Shown piece by piece: positions 1-10,218 of a stretch of 64,000 bases of DNA. Made by a program: the position numbers and the translations under genes. A model generated the notes under the pieces. It was not told the origin of the DNA, made no database searches, and saw nothing but the letters and a program-made list of their open reading frames with translations. Every line of letters starts with the position of its first letter. Positions within the stretch are counted from its first letter, which is position 1. Source of the DNA: Thermus caldifontis (lineage in GTDB: Bacteria > Deinococcota > Deinococci > Deinococcales > Thermaceae); NCBI RefSeq assembly GCF_003336745.1, contig NZ_QGMX01000003.1, forward strand, positions 124,001 through 188,000. The letters run 5' to 3'.

Positions 1-2744
<2,744 letters not shown>

Positions 2745-2761
<17 letters not shown>

Positions 2762-3557
2762 CGGCTTAGGGAGGGGCCTCGAGGCCCTCCTGCCCAAGGG
2801 AACAGGAAGCGTGGTGCGCCTTCCCCTTTCCGCCATCCGACCCAATCCCCACCAGCCGAGGAGAAGGTTCTCCCAGGAGGGGCTGGAGGAACTGGCCGCT
2901 TCCATCCGGGAGAAGGGCCTTCTCCAGCCCCTCTTGGTGCGCCCTAAGGGCGAGGGTTACGAACTGGTGGCAGGGGAAAGGCGCTACCGGGCCGCGGAGA
3001 TGGCGGGCCTGGGCGAGGTCCCGGTGGTCATCCGCGACCTCACGGACCAGGAGGCCTTGGAGCTGGCTTTGGTGGAGAACCTCCAGCGGGAGGACCTCAC
3101 CCCCCTGGAGGAGGCCCGGGGCTACCAGGCCCTCTTGGGTTTGGGCCTTACCCAGGAGGAGGTGGCCAAGCGGGTGGGTAAGGCCCGTTCCACGGTGGCC
3201 AACGCCCTAAGGTTGCTCCAGCTTCCCCAAGAGGTGCTGGAGGCCCTAGACCAGGGGCTCATCAGCGCCGGCCATGCCCGGGCCCTTTTGATGCTGGAGC
3301 CTGAGGACCGCCTTTGGGGCCTAAAGGAGATCCTGGATAAGGGCCTTTCCGTGCGCCAGGCCGAGGCCTTGCGGGAGCGTCTGCTGCGCGAACGGGAGCG
3401 CAAAGACCAGGAACCCTCCCCCCTTTCCCTGGAGCTTTCCCGGCACCTGGGCCTGCCGGTGAAGGTGGTGGGGGGAAGGAAGGGGAAGGTGGTCATCCAC
3501 TACCGTTCCCTGGAGGAGCTGGAGGCCCTCCTGGAGCGCCTGGGCTACCAGGCGTAG
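2745..3557 (+). CDS. parB: ParB/Spo0J chromosome-partitioning protein
   Basis: 270 aa from a GTG start inside the end of parA. ParB binds parS, hydrolyses CTP and slides along DNA to form the partition complex. Domains in order: a short basic N-terminus ([11 protein letters not shown]) typical of the ParA-stimulating peptide; the ParB/Srx CTPase domain with [12 protein letters not shown] and the GERRYRAAE box at about residues 77-85; [18 protein letters not shown]; a helix-turn-helix region ([23 protein letters not shown]); and a C-terminal leucine-rich dimerisation segment. Two parS-like sites lie nearby (1259 and 5178). The last 13 nt overlap the convergent comEC gene. Confidence 0.96.
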
Positions 3558-5596
3558 CCGAAGAGGACCCGCACCGCCCCGTGTTGGTCGGTGCGGTAGA
3601 CCGTTATCCCGCGCTGGGCCAGGCGCTTTAGGACCTCGGGGTGGGGATGGCCGTGAGGGTTCCGGCCCACGCCGATGAGGGCCACCTGGGGCCGGATGCG
3701 CTCCAGGAGGTCTTCGTCTGTGCCCGTGTGGGAGCCGTGGTGGCTCACCTTCACCACCTCTATTTTGGGTGAGGCGAGCTTCCTTTCCGCCTCCCGGGGT
3801 ACGTCCGCTAGGAGGAGGGCCTTGGCACCGGCGAAGTCCAGGAGGAGGACCAGGCCGCTCAGGTCGTCGGTGGCCTGCGGGTGGGGGGGCCAGAGGACCT
3901 CGAGGCCACCCCTTCCCACCCGAAAACGGCTCCCTGTTCCCGGGTAGCGTGTGGGCACCCCTTTGGCCTTGAGGGACTGGACCAGGGGATGGTCCTCCGA
4001 AAAGGCCGGGGAGAGGAGGGCAAGGCCGATGGGTACTTCCTCCACCACCCTCAGAAGGCCCCCATAGTGATCGGCATCGGGATGGGTGGCCACCAGGACC
4101 TCGAGGGCCCCTACCCCCAAGGCCCTCAGGGCCCGCACCACCTTCTCCCCCTGCTCCGGCCTCCCGCCATCCACCAGCACTTCGGCCCCGCCCAGGCGGG
4201 CCAAAAGGGCATCCCCCTGGCCCACGTCCAGGGCCCAAAGGTCCAGGGGTTTGGGCCAGGCGGAAAGGAGGCTCAGGAGGATGGGCAGGCTGGTGAGGAG
4301 AAGGGCTTGCCGCCAAGGCAGGAGGCGGTAAAGGGCCAGGAATAAGGGTAGAAGCCCCAGGTAGTAGAGGGCGAAACCACCGGGGGAGACCTCCCCCCAC
4401 CAAAGCAGGGGGCCTTGGCCGGCCCAGCGGGCAAGAAGGACGAGGGCCTGGGCCAAGGGTTCCACCAGGGGGGCGAGGAGCCCACCCAGGAGGAGCTTAA
4501 GGACGCCTAGGGGCACCAGGAGGGCCACCAGGGGCAGGGCCAGGAGGTTGCTGAGGGGCGAGAGGAGGGGGAGGAAGCCAAAGCGGTGAAGGAGTAGGGG
4601 GGCCAAGAGGGCCTGGGCCCCCAGGCTGGCCAGGAGGGTGCCCAAGAGGTAACCCCTGAACGTTGGGGGAAGGCGAAGGGGTGGCAGGGCCAGGGCGATG
4701 CCCAGCACCGCCAGGTAGGAGAGCTGGAGGGAAAGGCTCAGGAGGCTTTGGGGAAGCCAGAGAAGCTGAAGGAAAAGGGCCAGGCCCAGGGCCTGGAGCA
4801 CCCCGGCCGCTCCCAGGCCCAGGAAGAGGCCCAGGAGGGAGAGCCCGGCCATCAGGCTGGCCCGCACCAGGGAGGGGGTGGGTCCAGCCAGCCAAAGGTA
4901 GAGGGGTAGCGCCAAGAGGGCCAGGAGGTACCGCCACCGGCCCAAGGGGGTGAGGAGGAGAACCAGGCTACCCACCAGGAAGCCCACGTGGAGGCCGGAA
5001 AGGGCCAGGAGATGGGCGAGGCCCGCCTTTTGGAACCACGTATAGGCTTCCTCCAGTCCCCCCTTCTCCCCTAGGGTGAGCCCCTCCATCACCTCCTTGG
5101 CCATGGGGCTTAGGCCCTGGGCCAGGCGGCTCCGGAAGGGGGCGCGGGTTTCGGGAAGGGGAGCCAAGGGCTTTGCCCGTTCCACGTGAAACACCCCCCT
5201 CACCCCCTGGGCAAGGAGCCAGGCCCTCTGGTCAAACCCGCCGGGGTTCCGCGGAGCTTCCGGAGGGGCCAGGTAGCCCCTTAGGTGGTAGATGCCGTCC
5301 TCCAGGGGCGGGAAGTGCCTTACCCAGAGCCGGTGCCCCTCCCAGGTGGTGAAACCACCCCGAACGGGGAAGGTTCCCTCCAGCCACAGGCCATAGGGGG
5401 GTTCGGGGATGGGCAGGAGAAGACCTCGCAGGGCCACCAGGGCGAGGCCCAGGGCTAAGGGCAGGCGGAAAAAGGGCAAAAGCCCCAAGGCCAACAGGAA
5501 GACCCCGGGGTGAAGCAGACCCCAGGCCCCCAGCAAACCGCCCAATCCTAGCCCCACGCTGGGACTCAGTAAGGGAGGGGGTCCGGGAAGCCTCAT
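3545..5596 (-). CDS. comEC: ComEC/Rec2 DNA-uptake channel protein
   Basis: 683 aa on the minus strand, starting directly after the comEA stop codon. ComEC forms the inner-membrane channel for single-stranded DNA entry during natural transformation. Seen: N-terminal hydrophobic helices and an OB-like extracellular segment, the competence core (LAHLLALSGLHVGFL) followed by many membrane helices, and from about residue 451 a metallo-beta-lactamase domain with LDVGQGDALL, HPDADH (about 505-510) and KVSHHGSHTGTDEDLL. These are the hallmarks of the full three-domain ComEC, whose C-terminal domain is proposed to degrade the non-transported strand. Thermus species are strongly competent, which fits. 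The coding sequence carries a parS-like site at 5178 on the opposite reading sense. Confidence 0.95.
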   Translation of the reverse strand: MRLPGPPPLLSPSVGLGLGGLLGAWGLLHPGVFLLALGLLPFFRLPLALGLALVALRGLLLPIPEPPYGLWLEGTFPVRGGFTTWEGHRLWVRHFPPLEDGIYHLRGYLAPPEAPRNPGGFDQRAWLLAQGVRGVFHVERAKPLAPLPETRAPFRSRLAQGLSPMAKEVMEGLTLGEKGGLEEAYTWFQKAGLAHLLALSGLHVGFLVGSLVLLLTPLGRWRYLLALLALPLYLWLAGPTPSLVRASLMAGLSLLGLFLGLGAAGVLQALGLALFLQLLWLPQSLLSLSLQLSYLAVLGIALALPPLRLPPTFRGYLLGTLLASLGAQALLAPLLLHRFGFLPLLSPLSNLLALPLVALLVPLGVLKLLLGGLLAPLVEPLAQALVLLARWAGQGPLLWWGEVSPGGFALYYLGLLPLFLALYRLLPWRQALLLTSLPILLSLLSAWPKPLDLWALDVGQGDALLARLGGAEVLVDGGRPEQGEKVVRALRALGVGALEVLVATHPDADHYGGLLRVVEEVPIGLALLSPAFSEDHPLVQSLKAKGVPTRYPGTGSRFRVGRGGLEVLWPPHPQATDDLSGLVLLLDFAGAKALLLADVPREAERKLASPKIEVVKVSHHGSHTGTDEDLLERIRPQVALIGVGRNPHGHPHPEVLKRLAQRGITVYRTDQHGAVRVLFGYAW
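5178..5193. promoter_or_regulatory. second parS-like site, inside comEC
   Basis: CGTTCCACGTGAAACA matches the parS form TGTTCCACGTGAAACA at 15 of 16 positions, with the CACGTG core intact. It is embedded in the comEC coding sequence (about residues 134-140, reading FHVER in the middle) and lies 3.9 kb from the first site and 1.6 kb from the end of parB. parS sites within genes are common in other bacteria. ParB binding is inferred. Confidence 0.75.
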
Positions 5597-5914
5597 CTAG
5601 GGTCGCACGTACGGCCTAAGCCGCTCCAGGGTGGCTGGCCCGATGCCCTTAACCCTTAGGAGGTCCTCCACCTGGTGGTAGGGTCTTCCTTCCACGATCC
5701 GCTGGGCCAGGACGGGGCCGATGCCGGGGAGTTCCATGAGGTCCTCGAGGCTCGCCCGGTTTAGGCTCACAGGCTCAGGCGCTGGAGGTGGAAAAGCGGC
5801 CTCCACCATGGTCTCCACCCGCACCCAGTGAGGCTGGGGGGCCATCTTGGGCCAGAGGCTGGCAAGCCCGAGGAGGGCTACCGCGAGGAGGTAGAGGAGG
5901 TGGAGGAGGACCAC
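5597..5914 (-). CDS. comEA: ComEA competence DNA-binding protein
   Basis: 105 aa from GTG 5914, overlapping the end of the upstream gene by 37 nt. ComEA is a membrane-anchored double-stranded-DNA receptor that passes incoming DNA to ComEC. Seen: a single N-terminal membrane anchor (LLHLLYLLAVALLGLASLW), a short linker, then a helix-hairpin-helix pair: SLNRASLEDLMELPGIGPVLAQ (residues about 50-71) and VEDLLRVKGIGPATLERLRP. This is the canonical ComEA fold, at the short end of the family. The stop codon abuts the comEC ATG with no gap, so the genes are co-translated. A longer upstream open frame exists but its extra residues are proline- and glycine-rich shadow sequence. Confidence 0.92.
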   Translation of the reverse strand: MVLLHLLYLLAVALLGLASLWPKMAPQPHWVRVETMVEAAFPPPAPEPVSLNRASLEDLMELPGIGPVLAQRIVEGRPYHQVEDLLRVKGIGPATLERLRPYVRP

Positions 5915-6534
5915 TCCGTCAAGGCCAGGCCCAACCCGCCCAGGAGGACGCCGGCCAGCACCCAAGGATCCGCTCCCGGGTTTAGGGCCACGAAGGCCAC
6001 GGTGTAGGCTAGGGTGAGGACGGATAGGATCCTTAGGGGAAGGGCGAAAGGGTTTCTTCCCCCTGGAGCCTGGGGCGTGGGGACTGGGGGAGGGGATTCC
6101 GGCTCCGGGGCCAGCTCCACCGAGTCCCGCTTGGCGGCGGGTTCCTCTTCCCACACCGGGGCCTTGGGGGGCTCGGGAGGCGGTGGGGGGGCCACTTCTT
6201 GGGTCAGCGGAGCCATGGGGACAGAGGCTTGGGCCGAGGTGGCTTTGCGGGCCCGGGCCACGTGGGGTTTCAGCCCTTCCAAAAAGGCTTTGAGCTCCTC
6301 CAGGGGGAAGGCCTTCAAGGGAAGGACCAGGGAATCCCCCTCCCCTTGCACCAGAAGGGTACCGGCCTCTCCTTTGCCCACCCGGCGGATCCTGGAAAGC
6401 TCCAGGCGCTTTACCCCGGCCTCGTCCACAAAGACCAAATGGGCTTGGGTGACGGCCAGAAAGCCACCCGGACCTTCCAGCTTGGCCAGGGCTTCCTCGC
6501 CCAAGCGGGAAAACGCCGCCTCATACTTGCCCAT
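5878..6534 (-). CDS. unknown membrane protein leading the comEA-comEC operon
   Basis: 218 aa. I do not recognise the family. Residues 1-90 look like a small beta-rich domain (LGGFLAVTQ-type strands: FLAVTQAHLVFVDEAGVKRLELSRIRRV) resembling PH-like/GRAM-type folds. Residues about 95-160 are a proline-rich linker, and two hydrophobic helices follow near the C-terminus (LPLRILSVLTLAYTVAFVAL and WVLAGVLLGGLGLAL). The coding region runs 37 nt into comEA, and a TACAAT -10 box ends 6 nt before its ATG, so it should be the leaderless first gene of a three-gene competence operon. A role in DNA uptake is inferred from position only. Confidence 0.75.
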   Translation of the reverse strand: MGKYEAAFSRLGEEALAKLEGPGGFLAVTQAHLVFVDEAGVKRLELSRIRRVGKGEAGTLLVQGEGDSLVLPLKAFPLEELKAFLEGLKPHVARARKATSAQASVPMAPLTQEVAPPPPPEPPKAPVWEEEPAAKRDSVELAPEPESPPPVPTPQAPGGRNPFALPLRILSVLTLAYTVAFVALNPGADPWVLAGVLLGGLGLALTEWSSSTSSTSSR

Positions 6535-6540
6535 GGCCCC

Positions 6541-6550
6541 ATTGTATACT
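6541..6550. promoter_or_regulatory. divergent promoters with overlapping -10 boxes
   Basis: The ten bases ATTGTATACT contain TACAAT read on the minus strand (6541-6546) and TATACT read on the plus strand (6545-6550). The first ends 6 nt before the ATG at 6534, the second 7 nt before the GTG at 6558. Two leaderless transcripts would therefore start 23 bp apart in opposite directions and cannot be initiated at the same moment. Confidence 0.7.
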
Positions 6551-6557
6551 TCCCCTC

Positions 6558-7208
6558 GTGCCCTTGCGCTTGGGACACCGCGGTGCCCCCTGCCTGGCGG
6601 AAGGCGAGCCCCCCACCTATGCGGAGAATACCCTGGAGGCCTTTCGCCGGGCCTTGGAGGCAGGACTGGACGGATTCGAACTGGACGTGCACCTGACCCG
6701 GGATGGGGTCTTGGTGGTGCACCACGACTTCACCCTGGGGGGAATCCCTCTAAACGGGCTTGGCTTTAGGGAGCTTCCGGCCTATGTGCCCACCCTCGAG
6801 GAGGTACTCCAGGCCTTTCCAGGAGCCTGGATCAACGTGGAGCTGAAAAGCCTCCCTCCGGAAACCGACGGCCGGGAAGAAGCCTTGGCCCGGCTCCTGG
6901 CCCGCCATCCCTCGGATAGGATCTGGGTGAGCTCCTTTGATCCCTTGGCCCTGGTGCGGCTTGAGCGGCTTGGGGTGGGTCCCCTGGGCCTGCTCTATGA
7001 GCACGAGGAGGCGGAGGCCTTGGCCCCCTGTCTTGGGGTGGAATGGGTACATCCCGAGGCCTCTTTGCTCACCCAGGACAGGGTCAGGGAGCTAAAGGTC
7101 CGTTACCGGGTGCTGGCTTGGACGGTGAACCGCCGCCAGCAAGCCCAGGAGCTTGCCGCCTGGGGGGTGGATGCCCTGGTCACCGATTTTCCGGGGGTCC
7201 TCGTATAA
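6558..7208 (+). CDS. glycerophosphodiester phosphodiesterase
   Basis: 216 aa from GTG 6558, which sits 7 nt after a TATACT -10 box and should be a leaderless start. The family hydrolyses glycerophosphodiesters (deacylated phospholipids) to glycerol-3-phosphate and an alcohol. Seen: the catalytic LGHRGA near the N-terminus, the acid cluster ENTLEAFRRALEAGLDGFELDVHLTRDG with metal-binding Glu and Asp, the second catalytic His in VVHHDF, WINVELK, and the C-terminal VLAWTVNRRQQ. No signal peptide, so it is cytoplasmic (UgpQ-like rather than periplasmic GlpQ). Its TAA stop forms part of the -10 box of the next gene. Confidence 0.92.
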   Translation: MPLRLGHRGAPCLAEGEPPTYAENTLEAFRRALEAGLDGFELDVHLTRDGVLVVHHDFTLGGIPLNGLGFRELPAYVPTLEEVLQAFPGAWINVELKSLPPETDGREEALARLLARHPSDRIWVSSFDPLALVRLERLGVGPLGLLYEHEEAEALAPCLGVEWVHPEASLLTQDRVRELKVRYRVLAWTVNRRQQAQELAAWGVDALVTDFPGVLV

Positions 7209-7218
7209 TGGGGGGGCT

Positions 7219-7749
7219 ATGGCGAACCTGAAGAGCCTTCCGGTGGGCAAAGGAGCCCCTGAGGTGGTCCACATGGTCATCGAGGTGCCCCGGGGTTCCG
7301 GAAACAAGTACGAGTACGATCCGGACCTTGGGGTTATCAAGCTGGACCGGGTTCTCCCCGGAGCCCAGTTCTATCCTGGGGACTATGGGTTTATCCCCTC
7401 CACCTTGGCGGAGGACGGGGATCCCCTGGATGGCTTGGTGCTTTCCACCTATCCCCTCCTTCCCGGTGTGGTGGTGGAGGTGCGGGTGGTGGGCCTTCTC
7501 CTCATGGAGGACGAGAAGGGGGGGGACGCCAAGGTCATCGGGGTGGTGGCGGAGGACCAGCGCCTGGACCACATCCGGGACATCGCCGATGTGCCTGAGG
7601 GGGTTAGGCAGGAGATCCAGCACTTCTTTGAAACCTACAAGGCCCTCGAGGCCAAGAAGGGCAAGTGGGTCAAGGTAACGGGTTGGCGGGATCGGCAGGC
7701 GGCTTTGGAGGAGGTCCGGGCCTGCATCGCCCGCTACGGGGCCCATTGA
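7219..7749 (+). CDS. ppa: soluble inorganic pyrophosphatase (family I)
   Basis: 176 aa from ATG 7219. It hydrolyses pyrophosphate released by biosynthetic reactions, as a cytoplasmic hexamer in the family. Seen: EVPRGSGNKYEYD, the family signature DGDPLDGLV with catalytic aspartates (about residues 65-73), GDYGF, and KVIGVVAEDQR. A perfect TATAAT (7204-7209) lies 9 nt before the start and overlaps the TAA of the upstream gene, so ppa has its own strong promoter. A terminator hairpin follows at 7775. An earlier in-frame ATG at 7153 would lie inside the preceding gene and is not used. Confidence 0.96.
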   Translation: MANLKSLPVGKGAPEVVHMVIEVPRGSGNKYEYDPDLGVIKLDRVLPGAQFYPGDYGFIPSTLAEDGDPLDGLVLSTYPLLPGVVVEVRVVGLLLMEDEKGGDAKVIGVVAEDQRLDHIRDIADVPEGVRQEIQHFFETYKALEAKKGKWVKVTGWRDRQAALEEVRACIARYGAH

Positions 7750-7774
7750 GGCCAGTCCCAAGGGATACCAGGAG

Positions 7775-7803
7775 GGGCCGGGCCGAAGGGCCAGGCCCTT
7801 TTT
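7775..7803 (+). terminator. intrinsic terminator after ppa
   Basis: Stem GGGCC/GGCCC plus inner GGCC/GGCC around a GAAG tetraloop with one mismatch, followed directly by five T residues. It lies 25 nt after the ppa stop codon. Confidence 0.8.
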
Positions 7804-7834
7804 ATGCGGATTACAATGGGGTTGGAGGGGGTTT

Positions 7835-8332
7835 ATGGTCTGCCCGGCGTGCGGGGAAACCCTAGAGCTGGAGGGGTACAAGGCGGGGGACCTCGTGGAC
7901 TGCGAGGCCTGCGGGGCGGTCTTGCGCCTGCTTTCCGACGGCACCTTGGAGCTGGTGGAGGCCCCCCCCGAGGGGGAAAGGGAGGCCTTGTGGGGGCTTT
8001 CCGCCTACGGGGAAGGGGAGGAGGCGGTTCTGGTCTTTTCCGACGGCGCCCTGGAGGAGGAGGTGCGGGTTTTGAAGGCGGAGCTTCTGGAGGCCCTTCG
8101 CCGGTTGGAGGAGGGCATAGGGGAGGAGCCCCCCAAGGAAGCGGAGGACGAGCCCAACCTGGAGCCCGACTACGTGACGGCCCATGTGGAAACCGACCAG
8201 GGCCCCATGGCCCTGCGCCGCATCCTATTCCCGGGAAGCCCGGACCTTCTGGAGTTCACCCTGCCCTCGGGCTCGGTGTACGAGTTCACCTTCCAGGAGG
8301 TTCAGGAGCTTTTGAAGTCCGTTCTCCTTTAA
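7835..8332 (+). CDS. LysW-like zinc-ribbon protein with an unknown C-terminal domain
   Basis: 165 aa. Residues 1-35 form a small zinc ribbon with two CxxC knuckles (CPACGETLEL and CEACGAVLRL) followed by an acidic stretch. This resembles LysW, the amino-group carrier protein of Thermus lysine/arginine synthesis, but LysW is about 54 aa and ends in Glu, whereas this protein continues for 110 residues. The rest holds a Glu-rich helix (about 70-105) and a C-terminal beta-rich part (GPMALRRILFPGSPDLLEF) with no recognised motif. A TACAAT box at 7812 and an SD-like GGAGGGG before ATG 7835 suggest its own promoter. The stop lies one base before rsmI. Function not assigned. Confidence 0.75.
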   Translation: MVCPACGETLELEGYKAGDLVDCEACGAVLRLLSDGTLELVEAPPEGEREALWGLSAYGEGEEAVLVFSDGALEEEVRVLKAELLEALRRLEEGIGEEPPKEAEDEPNLEPDYVTAHVETDQGPMALRRILFPGSPDLLEFTLPSGSVYEFTFQEVQELLKSVLL

Positions 8333-8333
8333 G

Positions 8334-9146
8334 GTGCGCCTGGTCCTGGTCCCCACCCCCATCGGCAACCTAGAGGACATCACCCTAAGGGCCCTAAGGG
8401 TCCTAAAGGAGGTGGAGGTGGTGGCCTGCGAGGACACCCGGCGCACCGGGATTCTCCTCCGCCACTACGGCATCGCTACCCCTACCCTGCGCTTGGACCA
8501 GCACACGGTGGGAAGGGCCAAGGAACTCCTTTCCCCCTACGCCTACGTGGCCTACGCCACCGACGCCGGTACCCCGGGCATCTCCGATCCCGGGGCGGAG
8601 CTGGTGCAGTTGGCGTTAGAATGGGGCTGGCGGGTGGAAGCGCTTCCGGGCCCTACCGCCCTCATCCCCGCCCTGGTGGCCTCGGGCCTGCCTACCCACC
8701 GCTTCACCTTTGAAGGCTTTCTGCCAAAAGGTGGCAGGGAACGCAAGGAACGCCTCCAGGCCTTAGCCCGGGAAGGGAGGACCGCGGTGCTTTACGAAAG
8801 CCCCCATCGCCTGCAAAGAACCCTGGAGGACCTGGCTGAGGTCTATGGTCCGGAGCACCCTGTAGCCGTGGCTCGGGAGATCAGCAAGGTGCACGAGGAG
8901 GTCTTCCGGGGGACCTTGGGGGAGGCTTGGAGGCATTTTCGGAACCCCCGGGGCGAGTTCGTTCTGGTGCTGGGGCCTAAGGAGGCGCAGCCTATAGAGG
9001 CCCAGCGGGTCTTGGAGGAGCTGAAAGCCCAAGGCCTTGCGGGCAAGGGGCTTTTCCGGGCTCTTCTGGCGAGGGGGGTTCCCAGGAACGAGGCCTATCG
9101 CCTTGCCCTGGAAGAGGCGAAGGAATCTTGGGAGGAGGAGGGATGA
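8334..9146 (+). CDS. rsmI: RsmI, 16S rRNA cytidine-1402 2'-O-methyltransferase
   Basis: 270 aa from GTG 8334. RsmI transfers a methyl group from SAM to the 2'-OH of C1402 in the 16S rRNA decoding centre. Seen: LVPTPIGNLEDITLRALRVL at the N-terminus, CEDTRRTGILLRHYGI, the tetrapyrrole-methylase-type SAM loop YATDAGTPGISDPGAELV, LPGPTALIPALVASGLP, FEGFLPKGGRERKERL, and VLYESPHRLQRTLEDLAEVYG. The C-terminal part matches the usual RsmI small domain. It overlaps pfkA by 4 nt (ATGA). Confidence 0.95.
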   Translation: MRLVLVPTPIGNLEDITLRALRVLKEVEVVACEDTRRTGILLRHYGIATPTLRLDQHTVGRAKELLSPYAYVAYATDAGTPGISDPGAELVQLALEWGWRVEALPGPTALIPALVASGLPTHRFTFEGFLPKGGRERKERLQALAREGRTAVLYESPHRLQRTLEDLAEVYGPEHPVAVAREISKVHEEVFRGTLGEAWRHFRNPRGEFVLVLGPKEAQPIEAQRVLEELKAQGLAGKGLFRALLARGVPRNEAYRLALEEAKESWEEEG

Positions 9147-10111
9147 AACGGATAGGGGTGTTTACTTCCGGGGGCGATGCCCCGGGGATGAATGCGGCCA
9201 TAAGGGCGGTGGTGCGCCAGGCCTATGCCCTGGGCCTCGAGGTGATCGGCATCCGCCGCGGGTATGCGGGCATGATCCTGGGGGAGATGGTGCCCTTGGG
9301 GGTGCGGGATGTGGCCAACATCCTCCAGCGGGGGGGAACCATCCTCCTCACCGCAAGAAGCCAGGAGTTTCTGACCGAGGAGGGGAGGGCCAAGGCGGCG
9401 GAGAAGCTTAAGGCGGCGGGGATCGAGGGCCTGGTGGCCATCGGAGGGGATGGGACCTTTCGCGGGGCCATGCGCCTTTTGGAGGAGCACAAGATCCCCG
9501 TGGTGGGGGTGCCCGGCACCATCGACAACGACCTCTACGGCACCGATTACACCATTGGCTTTGACACCGCGGTGAACACGGCCCTCGAGGCCATAGACCG
9601 CATCCGGGACACCGCCGCCAGCCACGAGCGGGTCTTCTTCATCGAGGTCATGGGGCGGGACTCCGGGTTCATCGCCCTGGACGTGGGGCTGGCCGGGGGG
9701 GCGGAGGTGATCGCCGTACCCGAGGAGCCCGTGGACCCCAAGGCCATCGCCGAGGGGCTTTTGCAGTCCCTGCGCCGGGGCAAGTCCAGCTCCATCGTGG
9801 TGGTGGCGGAAGGGGCCTATCCCGGGGGGGCGGCGGGGCTTCTTGCCGCCATAAGGGAGCACGTGCCCGTGGAGGCCCGGGTCACGGTCCTGGGCCATAT
9901 CCAGCGGGGAGGGAGCCCCACCGCCAAGGACCGCATCCTGGCAAGCCGCCTAGGGGCGGCGGCGGTGGAGGCCTTGGCCGGGGGGACCAGCGGGGTCATG
10001 GTGGGGGAGGTGGAGGGGGAGGTGGAGCTCACCCCCCTCAAGGAGGCGGTGGAGCGCAAGAAGGACATCAACCGCGCCCTCTTGGCCCTATCGCGGGTTC
10101 TGGCCCTTTAA
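9143..10111 (+). CDS. pfkA: ATP-dependent 6-phosphofructokinase
   Basis: 322 aa from ATG 9143, whose ATGA overlaps the rsmI stop; SD GGAGGAGG precedes it. It phosphorylates fructose-6-phosphate at the committed step of glycolysis. Seen: GVFTSGGDAPGMNAAIRAVV (nucleotide loop), IGGDGTFRGA with the Gly-Asp-Gly that marks ATP rather than pyrophosphate use, PGTIDNDLYGTDYTIGFDTA with the catalytic TIDND Asp, VEVMGRDSGF-type segment (FIEVMGRDSGFIAL), and GHIQRGGSPTAKDR at the effector site. An upstream in-frame TTG at 9128 lies within rsmI. The TAA stop is immediately followed by a hairpin repeat (10109-10149). Confidence 0.96.
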   Translation: MKRIGVFTSGGDAPGMNAAIRAVVRQAYALGLEVIGIRRGYAGMILGEMVPLGVRDVANILQRGGTILLTARSQEFLTEEGRAKAAEKLKAAGIEGLVAIGGDGTFRGAMRLLEEHKIPVVGVPGTIDNDLYGTDYTIGFDTAVNTALEAIDRIRDTAASHERVFFIEVMGRDSGFIALDVGLAGGAEVIAVPEEPVDPKAIAEGLLQSLRRGKSSSIVVVAEGAYPGGAAGLLAAIREHVPVEARVTVLGHIQRGGSPTAKDRILASRLGAAAVEALAGGTSGVMVGEVEGEVELTPLKEAVERKKDINRALLALSRVLAL

Positions 10112-10149
10112 TACCACCCCACCCTGGCGCAAGCCAGTGGGGGCCCCGG
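10109..10149 (-). repeat. intergenic hairpin repeat, copy C, abutting the pfkA stop
   Basis: Read from pfkA outward, the element is the stop TAA followed by TACCACCCC, then a palindrome whose CTGGC/GCCAG centre encloses GCAA, then GGGGGCCCCGG. The same 41-45 nt unit occurs twice in tandem at 49529-49616, where it abuts the tgt stop in the same relation. The stem is less perfect here (one-base shift on one side) than in the other copies. It may act as a terminator or mRNA 3' end stabiliser; there is no T-run. Confidence 0.75.
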
Positions 10150-10218
10150 GGAAGCCCTTTTGTAGGCCCCATTGCGGAGGTGCCTGACGAAGGGAAGGGA
10201 AAGGGGGCAGCAGTGGCC

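Noticed and set aside
3321..4403. Extra minus-strand frame across parB and comEC
   Set aside because: It covers two certain genes in other frames and reads as Pro/Gly/Arg-rich shadow sequence.
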